Shown here piece by piece: positions 26,640-36,213 of a DNA stretch of 64,000 bases; within the stretch, counting starts at the first letter, position 1; the number at the start of each line of letters is the position of its first letter. Both the position numbers and the translations under genes were made by a program. The stretch covers positions 3,782,001-3,846,000 of the forward strand of contig NZ_CP047898.1 of NCBI RefSeq assembly GCF_009911795.1, given 5' to 3'. The stretch comes from Pseudarthrobacter psychrotolerans (lineage in GTDB: Bacteria; Actinomycetota; Actinomycetes; Actinomycetales; Micrococcaceae). The notes beneath the pieces were generated by a model. It had not been told where the DNA came from, did not search any database, and saw only the letters and a list, made by a program, of their open reading frames with translations.

Positions 26640-27410
26640 ATGAATACACTTTTTGATTTGACGGGGCGGGTTGCCTTGGTGACGGGTTCGAGCCGGGGGA
26701 TTGGTAATGCGCTGGCGCGGGCGTTGGCGGAGGCTGGGGCGACGGTGGTGTTGAACGGGATTAATGCGGAGCGGTTGAAGGCGGCGGAGGCGGCGATGGC
26801 TGCGGATTTCGCGCCGGGCCGGGTGCTTAGTGTCGCGTTTGATGTTACGAGTGATGCCGAGGCTGCGCGGGGTGTTTCGTGGGTGGAGGAGCAGGTGGGG
26901 CCGTTGCAGATCCTGGTGAATAATGCCGGGATCCAGCACCGGGTGCCGATGCTGGAGCTGGACGTGGCGGACTGGGATCGGGTGATCAGGACGGATCTGA
27001 CGAGCGCGTTCCTGGTGGGGCGTGAGGCTGCGCGGCACATGATCCCGCGGGGCAAGGGCAAGATCATCAATATCTGTTCGGTGCAGACGGACCTGGCCCG
27101 GCCCACGATCGCCCCGTATGTTGCAGCGAAGGGCGGGCTGCGGAACCTGACCCGTGCCATGACGGCGGAGTGGGCGGGCTCCGGGCTGCAGATCAACGGG
27201 ATCGCGCCGGGCTACATCCACACGGAGATGACCCAGAACCTGGTGGACGATGAGCAGTTCAACGCCTGGATCCTGGGCCGGACCCCGGCGCACCGGTGGG
27301 GCACGGTCCAGGACCTGGCCGGGCCGGCGGTGTGGCTGGCCTCGGACGGGTCGGACTTTGTGAACGGTCAGACCATCTTTATCGACGGCGGAATGACGGT
27401 GGTGGTCTGA
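26640..27410 (+). CDS. idnO: gluconate 5-dehydrogenase-like SDR
   Basis: This enzyme reduces 5-keto-D-gluconate to D-gluconate in L-idonate use. The 256-residue SDR has TGSSRGIGNALA, NNAGIQHRVPM, NICSVQTDLARPTIAPY with the catalytic residues, and ends FVNGQTIFIDGG. A GAAGGAG site precedes ATG 26640. It overlaps idnD by one base. The first third uses many G-ending codons, while the surrounding genes prefer C-ending ones. That suggests a different history. The start lies only 58 bases from the insertion-sequence end, so its native promoter may have been displaced. Confidence 0.82.
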   Translation: MNTLFDLTGRVALVTGSSRGIGNALARALAEAGATVVLNGINAERLKAAEAAMAADFAPGRVLSVAFDVTSDAEAARGVSWVEEQVGPLQILVNNAGIQHRVPMLELDVADWDRVIRTDLTSAFLVGREAARHMIPRGKGKIINICSVQTDLARPTIAPYVAAKGGLRNLTRAMTAEWAGSGLQINGIAPGYIHTEMTQNLVDDEQFNAWILGRTPAHRWGTVQDLAGPAVWLASDGSDFVNGQTIFIDGGMTVVV

Positions 27411-28516
27411 TGGGCACGCCAGCAGTGGTTCAGGGAACCGAAGCAACAGCGGTGCCGGTTTCGGGTGCGGCGGTGGTGGCGTATGCGGCGGGGGATCTGC
27501 GGGTCGAGGACGTCCCGCTGGCGGCACCTGCCGCGGGCGAGGCTGTGGTGGAGGTTTCCTATGGCGGGATCTGCGGGTCGGATCTGCATTACTGGCTGCA
27601 CGGCGCGGCGGGCGAATCGATCCTGAAGGCGCCGATGGTGCTCGGGCATGAGATTTCCGGGACCGTGGTCCGCGCCGCGGCGGACGGGACCGGCCCGGCC
27701 GCGGGCACCCCGGTCGCGGTCCACCCGGCCACCCCGGGCCCGGGTGTCGGGGATGTCCGGTATCCGGCGGACCGGCCCAACCTGTCCCCGGGATGTACGT
27801 ATCTGGGCAGCGCGGCCCGGTTCCCGCACACCGACGGCGCGTTCGCCCGCTACGTGAACCTGCCGGCCCGGATGCTGCGGGCGCTCCCTGCCGGTGTTGA
27901 CTTGCGGACCGCGGCGCTGATCGAGCCGGCCGCCGTGGCCTGGCACGCCGTGTCCCGCGCCGGGGATGTGGCGGGGAAGAGTGTGCTGGTGATCGGGTGC
28001 GGCCCGATCGGCGCGCTGGCCGTCGCGGTCCTCAAACGGGCCGGCGCGGGACGGATCACCGCCGTCGACGTCCATGCCAAACCGTTGGAGATCGCCGCCG
28101 CCGTCGGCGCGGATCAGACCCTGCAGGCCGGGGACACGGACGCGATCGCGGCGGTGCAGGCCGACGTGGTCATTGAGTCCTCGGGCAGCCACCACGGCCT
28201 GGCCTCAGCCATCCAGGGCGCGGCCCGTGGCGGGACCGTGGTCATGGTCGGGCTGCTGCCCGCCGGACCCCAGCCGGTCCTGATTTCCCTGGCCATCACC
28301 CGGGAACTGGACCTGCGCGGATCCTTCCGCTTCAACAACGAGATCGACGACGTCATCACCGCCCTCGCCGACGGCACCCTGCACATCAGCCCCGTCATCA
28401 CCCACGAATACCCCCTCAGCCAAGGACTCGAGGCCTTCGAAACCGCCAGGAACTCCGCCGCATCAGGAAAAGTCCTCCTCAACTTCCAACCCGCGGGCGC
28501 AGTGCCCCAGCCCTGA
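27410..28516 (+). CDS. idnD: L-idonate 5-dehydrogenase-like zinc alcohol dehydrogenase
   Basis: This enzyme oxidises L-idonate to 5-ketogluconate. The 368-residue medium-chain dehydrogenase has the zinc-site Cys in YGGICGSDLHYW, His in LGHEISG, Glu in ALIEPAAVAWHAV, and the Rossmann motif VIGCGPIGALA. It pairs with idnO as an idonate-gluconate module, but no permease or kinase gene of that pathway is present. Other polyol or sugar-acid substrates are possible. Confidence 0.82.
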   Translation: MGTPAVVQGTEATAVPVSGAAVVAYAAGDLRVEDVPLAAPAAGEAVVEVSYGGICGSDLHYWLHGAAGESILKAPMVLGHEISGTVVRAAADGTGPAAGTPVAVHPATPGPGVGDVRYPADRPNLSPGCTYLGSAARFPHTDGAFARYVNLPARMLRALPAGVDLRTAALIEPAAVAWHAVSRAGDVAGKSVLVIGCGPIGALAVAVLKRAGAGRITAVDVHAKPLEIAAAVGADQTLQAGDTDAIAAVQADVVIESSGSHHGLASAIQGAARGGTVVMVGLLPAGPQPVLISLAITRELDLRGSFRFNNEIDDVITALADGTLHISPVITHEYPLSQGLEAFETARNSAASGKVLLNFQPAGAVPQP

Positions 28517-28526
28517 GAGCTGTCGT

Positions 28527-30199
28527 TCAGGACGCCGGCAGAACGAATGTCGCCGCGGTGCCTGCGCCCGGAGCGCTGGTCAGGCTCATGGAACCGCCGT
28601 GGCCCTCGACGATGGTCTTGCTGAGGGGGAGCCCCAGGCCCGCCCCGGGGATGGCCGTTTCGCGGGACCGCGCGGAGCGGAAAAATTTGGTGAACGCCTG
28701 CTCCTGGTCTTCCGTGCTCATGCCGACGCCGGGATCGGTGATCGAGCAGACGAGGTCAGTGCCGGTGCGGTGCGCCCGGGCGGTGATGCGGCCGCCGTCG
28801 GGAGAGTATTTGATCGCGTTGGAGAGCAGGTTGCTGACCACCTGGCGGATCCGCGGGATGTCCATCCGGGCGGTCAGCGACGGCTCCACCTCCAGGACCA
28901 GCTCAAGGCCCCTGTTGGCTGCCTGGGGGAGCGTGAAATCGACGACGTCGGCGAGGAGCCGGGCGAGGTCGGCCTCCTGCAGCGAAAGGTCCACACGTTC
29001 CGAGGCCACCGCAATCAGATCGTTCACGAGGCCCAGCAGATGCGTCGCGTTCCGGTGCACCACCTGCAGTTCGGCTTCGATCCCTTCATGCCCGGGTTCC
29101 TCCAGAACGAGTTCGAGGTAGCCGAGGATGGACGTCAGGGGCGTTCGCAGCTCGTGCGAGACCGTGCCAACGAAGTCGTCCTTCGCGGCGAGCGCGGTGA
29201 TCAGCGCTGTCACGTCCACGAACGTTATGACACCGCCGCTGCGCGCGCCGTCCTTTGAGCGAATGGCGTGGGCGCTCACGGAAAGGCGCGCTGGTCCTTC
29301 TCATCGCCTGCCCACATCAGCTCGTTAGTGAACACATCGCCCCGGGCGACGCGGGCAGGGGGGAACCCTCCGGAAGGCACCGGCGTGGCCCGGTCGCTAT
29401 GTAGCAGGGTGGCAGTGCCCTCCGCTTCGGTCAGTCGGGCCAACGTCGGATCATCGCGCATGGCCCGGTTGATCAGTACATTGTTTCCGTCCTTATCCAC
29501 CACCCAGACGCCCACTCCCACCGCCGCGAGTACGGCGTCCAGGAGCCGCTGGCGGTCCACACTCTCAGCAAGCGTTTCCGCCAGCGCCTCGTCTTTCCGC
29601 ACCATCGCCTTGCGCTGCCGGTGGAGAGTACCCGAGACAATGTGCGCGGAGACGGCTATCGCAGACATCACCAGGGGCAGGAAGATGGTCCGGATCATCG
29701 ACCCCTGGGCGGGCGGGGAGCCAAGGGCCGCTGCCGGGATGACGGTACTGAGCAGGGTGCCCAGGACGGCGAGCAGAACCCGGCTGCGTGGGCGGCCAAC
29801 GGACAGCCAGATCACGGGGAAGACGAGCATCAGGGCTCAAAACATTGAAGCTTGGCCCGCCGGCTTCCCTCGTAAAGCCGATGGCAAGGCAATCCAGGAC
29901 CGGAATCACGGCGAACACGCTGCCCGGCAACCGGCCCCAGGGGATCGCCGCGCATGCGGCGAAGATGGCCGCATGGCCCAGCAGCGCCAGCCTGAACCGC
30001 TCATCCACGAGGGTTTCAGGGCTGAACAGCCCGGCGGCCGCCACTATAAGCACCACCGTGACCGTCAGCGGCAGCTGGCTCATCACCACCCGCCCCGGGC
30101 GCCAAGGCTCCCGAAAAGCACGTCGATCCTCCCTGCGAGGAGACCGTCGTTTGGCGGTTCCTGGTCCGGCGTCGAGCCATTTCCTTGCGTTCGTTGCAT
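28527..30199 (-). CDS. membrane sensor histidine kinase with PAS domain, three frame breaks
   Basis: Pieces in successive frames assemble to one kinase of 557 residues. ATG 30199 follows GGGGGACGG and opens MQRTQGNGSTPDQEP. Membrane helices (MSQLPLTVTVVLIVAAAG and later ones) come next, then a PAS-like segment (VWVVDKDGNNVLINRAMRDD). The catalytic core follows: SHELRTPLTSILGY with the phosphoacceptor His, NLLSNAIKYSPDGG, DPGVGM and GAGLGLPLSK. Breaks lie near 30090 (one base missing in a C3 run), 29834 (one extra) and 29283 (one missing). Repairing all three gives a length divisible by three. No response regulator is adjacent. Confidence 0.8.
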
Positions 30200-30270
30200 C
30201 AGTCCGTCCCCCAGGCACAGCCGTGATCACCCTCCGGCTGCCTGAAGGTCGTTGTGAAAGCCTAGCTGGC

Positions 30271-31644
30271 CTACCCGATCAGGAGGCTCAACGCCTCCGT
30301 GAGGTGCTCCACTTCGCGGACCGAGAAGCCTGCCGGCACGGGTCCCGGCCCGTTGTGGCTGGCCGGAACCACGGCGTGCGTGAAGCCCAGCCGGTGTGCT
30401 TCCTGGATGCGCTGGTTGATGCCAGGCACGGGCCGGACTTCGCCGGCCAGGCCCACTTCGCCGAACGCGATCAGCCGGATCGGCAGGGGCTTGCGGGCCT
30501 TCGCGGACGCGACGGCCAAGGCAATAGCGAGGTCAGTGGCCGGTTCGCTGAGCTTCACGCCACCCACCGTGGCCACATATGAATCGTCCTTGTGCAGCAG
30601 ACAGCCGGCACGCTGCTGCAGCACGGCCAGGAGCATGGACACCCGTGAACTGTCCAGGCCACTCGTAGCCCTCCGGGGCTGCGAGTTGGCGCTCTCGGCA
30701 AGCAGCGACTGCACCTCGGCCAGCAACGGCCGCCGCCCTTCCATGGTCACCGTGATGCACGTGCCGGAAACCGGTTCTTTGGTGCGGCTGACGAACAGCC
30801 CGCTGGGGTCCGTGAGCCCTTCGATGCCGTTCTCATTCAGGTCAAAACAGCCGACGTCGTCCGTGGGCCCGTACCGGTTCTTCACCGCCCGCAGCATCCG
30901 GAGCCGGGAATGCCGCTCGCCTTCGAACTGGCACACCACATCCACCAGGTGTTCGAGCAGCCGCGGCCCCGCGATGGATCCGTCCTTCGTCACGTGTCCC
31001 ACCAGCAAAGTGGTCATGTTCCGGCGCTTGGCCGCCGCGATGATGGACGCCGCAACCTCACGCACCTGCGAGACGCCGCCGGCACTGCCGTCCACGTCAG
31101 CGCTGCTGAGCGTCTGGACGGAGTCCACAATCAGCAGCCGCGGCTCGATCTTCTCCACCTGGCCCAGTGCCTGCCCCAGATCCGTTTCCGCGGACAGATA
31201 CAGGGAATCCGCGACGGCGTCGATCCGTTCGGCGCGCAGCTTCACCTGAGCGGCGGACTCCTCGCCTGTGACATACAGGACGTCCTGAGCGGTCCGGGCG
31301 AACTTTGCCGCGACGTCCAGCAGCAGGGTGGACTTGCCCACGCCAGGCTCCCCGGCCAGCAGGATGACCGCACCCGGGACCAGGCCACCGCCCAGCACGC
31401 GGTCCAGTTCGTCTACGCCGGTAGGCAGGAAAGCTGCCGTGGTGGCATCCACCTCGGCAATCCGGCGGGCCGGCTCCAGAACTGTTGTTGCCGCCGTCGT
31501 ACGCGCCACAGCGGCGCCGGTTTCCTCAACTGTGCCCCACGCCTGGCACTCACCGCAGCGCCCCACCCACTTGACCGTGGTCCAGCCGCATTCGGCGCAC
31601 TTGTAAGCCGGCGCTTTGGACGCGCGGGAAGTCTTTGTTGCCAT
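30271..31644 (-). CDS. radA: DNA repair protein RadA
   Basis: RadA is a RecA-like ATPase that promotes branch migration in recombination repair. The 457-residue protein has the N-terminal C4 zinc motif (CAECGWTTVKWVGRCGEC), Walker A GEPGVGKST, Walker B LLIVDSVQT, the RadA-specific KNRYG motif, and a Lon-like C-terminal domain (GEVGLAGEVRPV). The frame is intact. In other actinobacteria it adjoins disA; here about 26 kb separate them. Confidence 0.95.
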   Translation of the reverse strand: MATKTSRASKAPAYKCAECGWTTVKWVGRCGECQAWGTVEETGAAVARTTAATTVLEPARRIAEVDATTAAFLPTGVDELDRVLGGGLVPGAVILLAGEPGVGKSTLLLDVAAKFARTAQDVLYVTGEESAAQVKLRAERIDAVADSLYLSAETDLGQALGQVEKIEPRLLIVDSVQTLSSADVDGSAGGVSQVREVAASIIAAAKRRNMTTLLVGHVTKDGSIAGPRLLEHLVDVVCQFEGERHSRLRMLRAVKNRYGPTDDVGCFDLNENGIEGLTDPSGLFVSRTKEPVSGTCITVTMEGRRPLLAEVQSLLAESANSQPRRATSGLDSSRVSMLLAVLQQRAGCLLHKDDSYVATVGGVKLSEPATDLAIALAVASAKARKPLPIRLIAFGEVGLAGEVRPVPGINQRIQEAHRLGFTHAVVPASHNGPGPVPAGFSVREVEHLTEALSLLIG

Positions 31645-31745
31645 GGGTTCAAGGTTAGTCGCGGGGACCGACAGTATTGGCCCGTGCGAGGGCAGCGCGC
31701 ACCGATGTCAGGCCTCGGGACTATGAAAATGCCATCTCGGCGGGT

Positions 31746-32582
31746 TCATTCCCGGCGGTGCTCTTGGCGGAATCTGCTGGGCGAGTACCCGGTCTTCCTG
31801 GCGAAGAGGCGGCTGAAGTACGCGGGATCGCCGTAGCCGGTCAGCGTTGAGATACGTTGGACTGGCAGGTCCGTATCCGCCAGCAGCGATTGAGCTCGCG
31901 AAAGCCGGAGCTGAAGGACGAACTCCTTCGGCCCAAGGCCAGTGGCAGCCTGAATGCAGCGCCGCAATTCCGCGTCCGAGACCTTCAATGTTGCTGCGAG
32001 GTCAGAAAGGCGCACCGGTTCATAGGCGCTGTCGCGTAGCACCGCCAAGAGGCGTTCGTGAGGTGCTTTGGGTTCGTCCGGGTTCTTCCGGTGGTGCTTT
32101 CGGCTGTCCACCAGGACTCTTTGAGTGAGCACGGAGGCCTCCAGCTCGCCGCGGGTTCCAGTGCCGGACAGCGCAGCCCTAAGGGCTGGGAAAAGTCCAA
32201 GCGTGGCCCGCAGCTCCGGCCAGGACGCAGTGTCGAATTGCACCACGGGGTGCTCTCGGGCGAAGCATCCCATTTCTTCAAAAGCCCTGGCAGTGGGCCC
32301 GGTAAAGAGAATCCAGTGTTCCTTCCAGCCCCTTGGCCCCGGCCCGTACCCATGGCTCACCCCGGGGAACAGCCAGATTACGGACGGGGCGGTGACCTCA
32401 AAGACCTTCCCCCTGACACCAAAAGTGCCCGATCCTTCAGACACGATCACCATGCCATGAGTGCTCAATGTCCTGCCGGAGAATGACGGCAACTGGCCAC
32501 TTTGTTCGCCGGCACCCAGGCACGCAAGACCCATGTCCCGCAGGCGCGGCGACGGGAGCCGGTAGCTTGACCAATTGTCCAT
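31746..32582 (-). CDS. AraC-family transcriptional regulator
   Basis: This protein has an N-terminal cupin-like sensing domain (GSGTFGVRGKVFEV, WLFPGVSHGYGPG). A C-terminal pair of helix-turn-helices follows (LSDLAATLKVSDAELRRCIQAATG and RISTLTGYGDPAYFSRLFARKTG). ATG 32582 (MDNWSSYRLP) is preceded by GGGAGG only two bases away; a GTG at 32660 is the alternative. It is divergent from a PhyH dioxygenase gene, its probable target. The layout is that of sugar- or small-molecule-responsive AraC activators. Confidence 0.82.
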   Translation of the reverse strand: MDNWSSYRLPSPRLRDMGLACLGAGEQSGQLPSFSGRTLSTHGMVIVSEGSGTFGVRGKVFEVTAPSVIWLFPGVSHGYGPGPRGWKEHWILFTGPTARAFEEMGCFAREHPVVQFDTASWPELRATLGLFPALRAALSGTGTRGELEASVLTQRVLVDSRKHHRKNPDEPKAPHERLLAVLRDSAYEPVRLSDLAATLKVSDAELRRCIQAATGLGPKEFVLQLRLSRAQSLLADTDLPVQRISTLTGYGDPAYFSRLFARKTGYSPSRFRQEHRRE

Positions 32583-32705
32583 GACCTCCCATGCTGCTCC
32601 CGACTGAGTCTTAGCGCAAGCCGGAGGGCAAGCCGCAGAAAAGTCCAAGCAGGGGTGCACAAGAATCCATTCACTTCATTGTCCGGGGATGCCAATCTGG
32701 GGAAC

Positions 32706-33557
32706 ATGTTGACGTCGAATGGATATGTTTTGGACGAATCTGCGGCCCGGTTGGGTGACTTGGAACCCGTGCCGCCTTCCGAGCGCCCCGATCGTGAGGC
32801 CCTGTGGTTGAGGCTCCGGCGAGACGGTTACCTGTATCTGAAGGGGCAGCTGAATGCAGGCGAGCTGATGGATTTCAGGGAGTTCTACTTCCGGTCACTG
32901 GAGGGTGCCGGTGTATACGAGCCGGGTACGGATCCGCGCCAGGGCATCGCAGCGTCCGGCGATGTGGACCGGGCCGCGTTGCGGCGGGGACTTTTTGACG
33001 TCGTGGTTCCGGGACCGGAGTACCAGGCTCTCTGCACCGCTAAAGGGATTGCTGATTGGTTTGCCTGGTTCCTGGAGGACGATGTCCACCTGCACCGACG
33101 TAAGATCATCCGGCACACGAAGCCGGGGGAAGCAGGCATCGGAACCGCCACGCAGGCACACTATGATCTCGTCTACCTGCGGCAGGGCAGTGATCGTGTC
33201 CTGTCCATGTGGATTCCGTTGGGGGACTGTCCCAGGCAGCGCGGGGGGTTGACCTATTTGGAGGGCAGCCACCGCTGGGTGATGGCCGGGGAACGCGCAG
33301 GAACACTCAAGAAGCCTGCGGCGTCAATCACTGCTGACCTGCCCGGCCTGGCCGAACAACGCGATGCGCGGTGGCTCGTGACCGACTATGAGGTTGGTGA
33401 CGTCGTGGTCCACTCAGCGCACATCGTCCATGCGGCACTCGACAACGTGGAGCGCGACGGAACCATGCGGCTGTCCACTGATATCCGTTACCAGCGGCTT
33501 AGAGAGCCGATCGATTGGCGCTGGCAGGAGCACTGGAACTATAAGGACGGGCTCTAA
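32706..33557 (+). CDS. phytanoyl-CoA dioxygenase (PhyH) family protein
   Basis: This 283-residue Fe(II)/2-oxoglutarate-dependent oxygenase-like protein has the proximal metal pair in AHYDLVY (H-x-D) and the distal His in VVHSAHIVHAALDN, with an Arg downstream in TMRLSTDIRYQ for 2-oxoglutarate. ATG 32706 follows GGGGAAC; an in-frame ATG at 32655 is possible. Genes of this type beside AraC regulators are common in soil actinobacteria. The substrate is unknown. Confidence 0.82.
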   Translation: MLTSNGYVLDESAARLGDLEPVPPSERPDREALWLRLRRDGYLYLKGQLNAGELMDFREFYFRSLEGAGVYEPGTDPRQGIAASGDVDRAALRRGLFDVVVPGPEYQALCTAKGIADWFAWFLEDDVHLHRRKIIRHTKPGEAGIGTATQAHYDLVYLRQGSDRVLSMWIPLGDCPRQRGGLTYLEGSHRWVMAGERAGTLKKPAASITADLPGLAEQRDARWLVTDYEVGDVVVHSAHIVHAALDNVERDGTMRLSTDIRYQRLREPIDWRWQEHWNYKDGL

Positions 33558-33626
33558 CCCCGCGACATGACAGCACATGCCGATGTCAGGCATCGGGACT
33601 GGCGCGAAGTGCCGCCTGGGCGAACG

Positions 33627-34754
33627 CTACAACGCCGGCAGCACGTCCCGGGCCTCGCGCGCATCCATGCCGGTGGCCTCCAGGAGGTCCACCATGAGGG
33701 GCCGGAACAGCATCACCACAGTCTCGCCCTCAAGCCGCTCGACCTCCAGCAGCTTGGGGTGGAGCCGCAGCGCGATCTCGCTGAAATCCTGCCGGGCCGT
33801 GCGCAGATGGGTGCGGCGCACGCCGTCGTGCATCTCCGCCAGGCCGAGCGAGAGTTCATCAATCGCGGCCGCGGTTTCCTGGAGCACGTCGGCAATGTTC
33901 TCGGTGGCGTTGTCTGACAGCGCGGCGTGGTTGATGGCGCTGGTCAGCCGGCGCGCAAAGACGCGGCTGTTCCTGAGCGCCAGGTCGATGAAGTCAAGGG
34001 AACTCTCCAGCCGGTCCAGCTCGTCGCGGTGCCGGCGGTGGGCCGGCGCCAGCATGGCCACCTCGCCGGAAGCGCGCAGGGAATGGCGCATCGCGTCCAC
34101 CAGCGGCTGGCAGTTCCGGCCTCGGATCAGTGCGTGCCAGGCCTGCGTGGAGTCGCTGTTGCTCAGGGCGGTGGCACATTCCCGCAGCACCTCGGCAAGC
34201 TCGTGCAGCAATTTGCGGACATCCTTGCGGGGCTCCCGGCGTGGATCCTTGGGAATCAGGACCGTCACCACCAGGGCGAAAAGGCCACCCACTACGGCGT
34301 CCAGGCTGCGCGTGAACGGCCCGCCATCGGGCGCCGGCAGCAGCACCACCAGCAAGGATTGCAGCCCCAGCTGCGTGGTGAAGATGTTGCCGCTGTCCAG
34401 GAAACGGGCCAACAGGATGGAGAACAGAAGTACGACGGCGGCCTGCCAGATTCCGCTGCCCAGCCAGTGCAGCAGCAGATCACCGACGGCGATCCCGATG
34501 GTGCAGCCCAGGCCCACCTCCATCACCCGGCGCAGCCGCGGGTCACGCGAGAAGCCCAGGGCGATCAGTGACGATGTGGCGGCAAAGAGGGGCCCGGAGT
34601 GCCCCAGGACGTATTCGGCGAAGGCGTACGCCCCCACCGCGCATGCGGTCATCTGGACGGCGGGGACAAGTGAGTTCCGGCTCCGGACCAGGCCGGTGCG
34701 GATGCGTCCGCGCAGGAAACGCCAACTTGCTGAGAGTCCTGCTGCTGCGGCCAT
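33627..34754 (-). CDS. FUSC-family membrane protein (aromatic acid exporter type)
   Basis: This 375-residue protein has an N-terminal block of about six membrane helices (LVPAVQMTACAVGAYAFAE through GLFALVVTVLIPKDP). A long cytoplasmic helical domain rich in Arg and Leu follows. This matches the FUSC/YgaP-YhcP aromatic exporter family, which moves aromatic acids or polyamine-like compounds. ATG 34754 follows GGAGGGC. An upstream GTG-type start would add 27 residues of doubtful sequence. Its promoter faces the pstS control region. Confidence 0.78.
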   Translation of the reverse strand: MAAAAGLSASWRFLRGRIRTGLVRSRNSLVPAVQMTACAVGAYAFAEYVLGHSGPLFAATSSLIALGFSRDPRLRRVMEVGLGCTIGIAVGDLLLHWLGSGIWQAAVVLLFSILLARFLDSGNIFTTQLGLQSLLVVLLPAPDGGPFTRSLDAVVGGLFALVVTVLIPKDPRREPRKDVRKLLHELAEVLRECATALSNSDSTQAWHALIRGRNCQPLVDAMRHSLRASGEVAMLAPAHRRHRDELDRLESSLDFIDLALRNSRVFARRLTSAINHAALSDNATENIADVLQETAAAIDELSLGLAEMHDGVRRTHLRTARQDFSEIALRLHPKLLEVERLEGETVVMLFRPLMVDLLEATGMDAREARDVLPAL

Positions 34755-34858
34755 GCCCTCCAGTCTATTTGCCGCCCGGGCACCTAAGACCGAAAGTGTG
34801 ACGCGCGCAATGGTGACGCCGCAGTTGTAAGCCAATATGCCGCCGTCGTTAATCTTCT

Positions 34859-34891
34859 GTTCACCTGTGGCCGCCCATCGCTTAACCTGCG
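34859..34891 (+). promoter_or_regulatory. possible PHO box before pstS
   Basis: Three consecutive 11-base units (GTTCACCTGTG, GCCGCCCATCG, CTTAACCTGCG) lie about 100 bases before the pstS start. Actinobacterial PhoP sites are direct 11-base repeats starting GTTCAC-type, and the first and third units fit. The middle unit is weak. Position before a phosphate operon supports the reading. Confidence 0.4.
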
Positions 34892-34989
34892 GGACCTAAC
34901 TTCGATGAAGGTACAAAACATACGCATCGCGCTGCAGGGCTTCTCCGGGCCCTGCCCGCAACTGAATAACCCTGGAAGGGGTACATCTA

Positions 34990-36111
34990 GTGAAGGCACT
35001 CCGTTTCGGCCGCCACGCGGCTATTGCTGTAATCGCAGCCGGCGCACTCGCGCTCACCGCCTGCGGTTCAGACAACGCCACGGGCACCACGCCTGCAGGC
35101 AACCAGACTTCTGCCGGCCCCAAGGTCACCGGCACGCTGACCGGCATCGGAGCATCCTCCACCGGCGCAGCCATGGACGCCTGGAAGGCCGGCTTCGCCG
35201 CCGCCAACTCCGGCGCCACCGTGCAGTACTCCCCGGACGGTTCCGGCGCAGGCCGCAAGGCAATCATCGACGGCTCGGCCCAGTTCGCCGGCTCCGATGC
35301 CTACCTCAAGGATGAAGAGCTGGCCAGCTCCAAGGCCAAGTGCGGCCCCGAAGGTGCCATCAACATCCCGGTCTACATCTCCCCGATCGCTGTGGCGTTC
35401 AACCTCCCCGGCATCACCGAGCTGAAGCTTGACGCCGCCACCGTGGCCAAGATCTTCCGTGGCCAGGTCGCCACCTGGAACGACCCCGCCATCGCCGCCC
35501 TGAACCCGGGCGTCACCCTGCCGGACCTGAAGGTCACCCCGGTGAACCGCTCTGACGATTCCGGTACCACCACCAACTTCACCGAGTACCTGGCCGCGGC
35601 TGCTGCCGATGTCTGGACCGACAAGGCGGCCGGCATCTGGCCTGCAGCCCTGCAGGGCGAGAACGCCAAGGGAACCTCCGGCGTCGTCAAGACCGTCACC
35701 GACACCCCGGGCGCCGTGACCTACGCGGATGACTCCGCCGTGGGCGGCAAGCTGGGTACCGCCTCCATCAAGGTGGGCGAGGAGTTCGTCAAGATCTCCG
35801 CCGATGCCGCTGCCAAGGCTGTTGAAGCCGGCAAGCCCGTCGATGGCCGCTCCGCCACCGACGTCGCCATCAAGCTGGACCGTAAGACCACTGCTAAGGG
35901 TGCCTACCCGGTGGTCCTGGTTTCCTACCACGTTGTCTGCACCACCTACGACAAGCAGGAAACCGTTGACCTGGTCAAGGCCTTCGAAAGCTACGTAGTT
36001 TCCGACGCCGGCCAGAAGGCAGCTGCTGACTCCGCGAAGTCCGCGCCGCTTACCTCGGCCCTCACCGAGAAGGCCGTCAAGGCCATTGCGTCCATCAAGG
36101 TCAAGTCCTAG
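34990..36111 (+). CDS. pstS: phosphate ABC transporter substrate-binding lipoprotein
   Basis: This 373-residue lipoprotein starts at GTG 34990 after GGAAGGGG. It has signal peptide and lipobox LTACG (Cys about 24). Phosphate-binding segments include GIGASSTGAAMDAW, SPDGSGAGRKAIIDGSAQFAGSDAYL and VNRSDDSGTTTNFTEYL. It captures Pi outside the membrane for PstCAB. It heads the pst operon and is probably induced by Pi limitation. Confidence 0.95.
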   Translation: MKALRFGRHAAIAVIAAGALALTACGSDNATGTTPAGNQTSAGPKVTGTLTGIGASSTGAAMDAWKAGFAAANSGATVQYSPDGSGAGRKAIIDGSAQFAGSDAYLKDEELASSKAKCGPEGAINIPVYISPIAVAFNLPGITELKLDAATVAKIFRGQVATWNDPAIAALNPGVTLPDLKVTPVNRSDDSGTTTNFTEYLAAAAADVWTDKAAGIWPAALQGENAKGTSGVVKTVTDTPGAVTYADDSAVGGKLGTASIKVGEEFVKISADAAAKAVEAGKPVDGRSATDVAIKLDRKTTAKGAYPVVLVSYHVVCTTYDKQETVDLVKAFESYVVSDAGQKAAADSAKSAPLTSALTEKAVKAIASIKVKS

Positions 36112-36213
36112 TACCTGTCCCTGAACCACGTTCCCCGCCACGCCGAAAGGCGGGGCGGGGAACTTGGCTTTGTAAGCTAGATTTTGGCACCACCAACAAC
36201 CGAAGGGTCTGGA

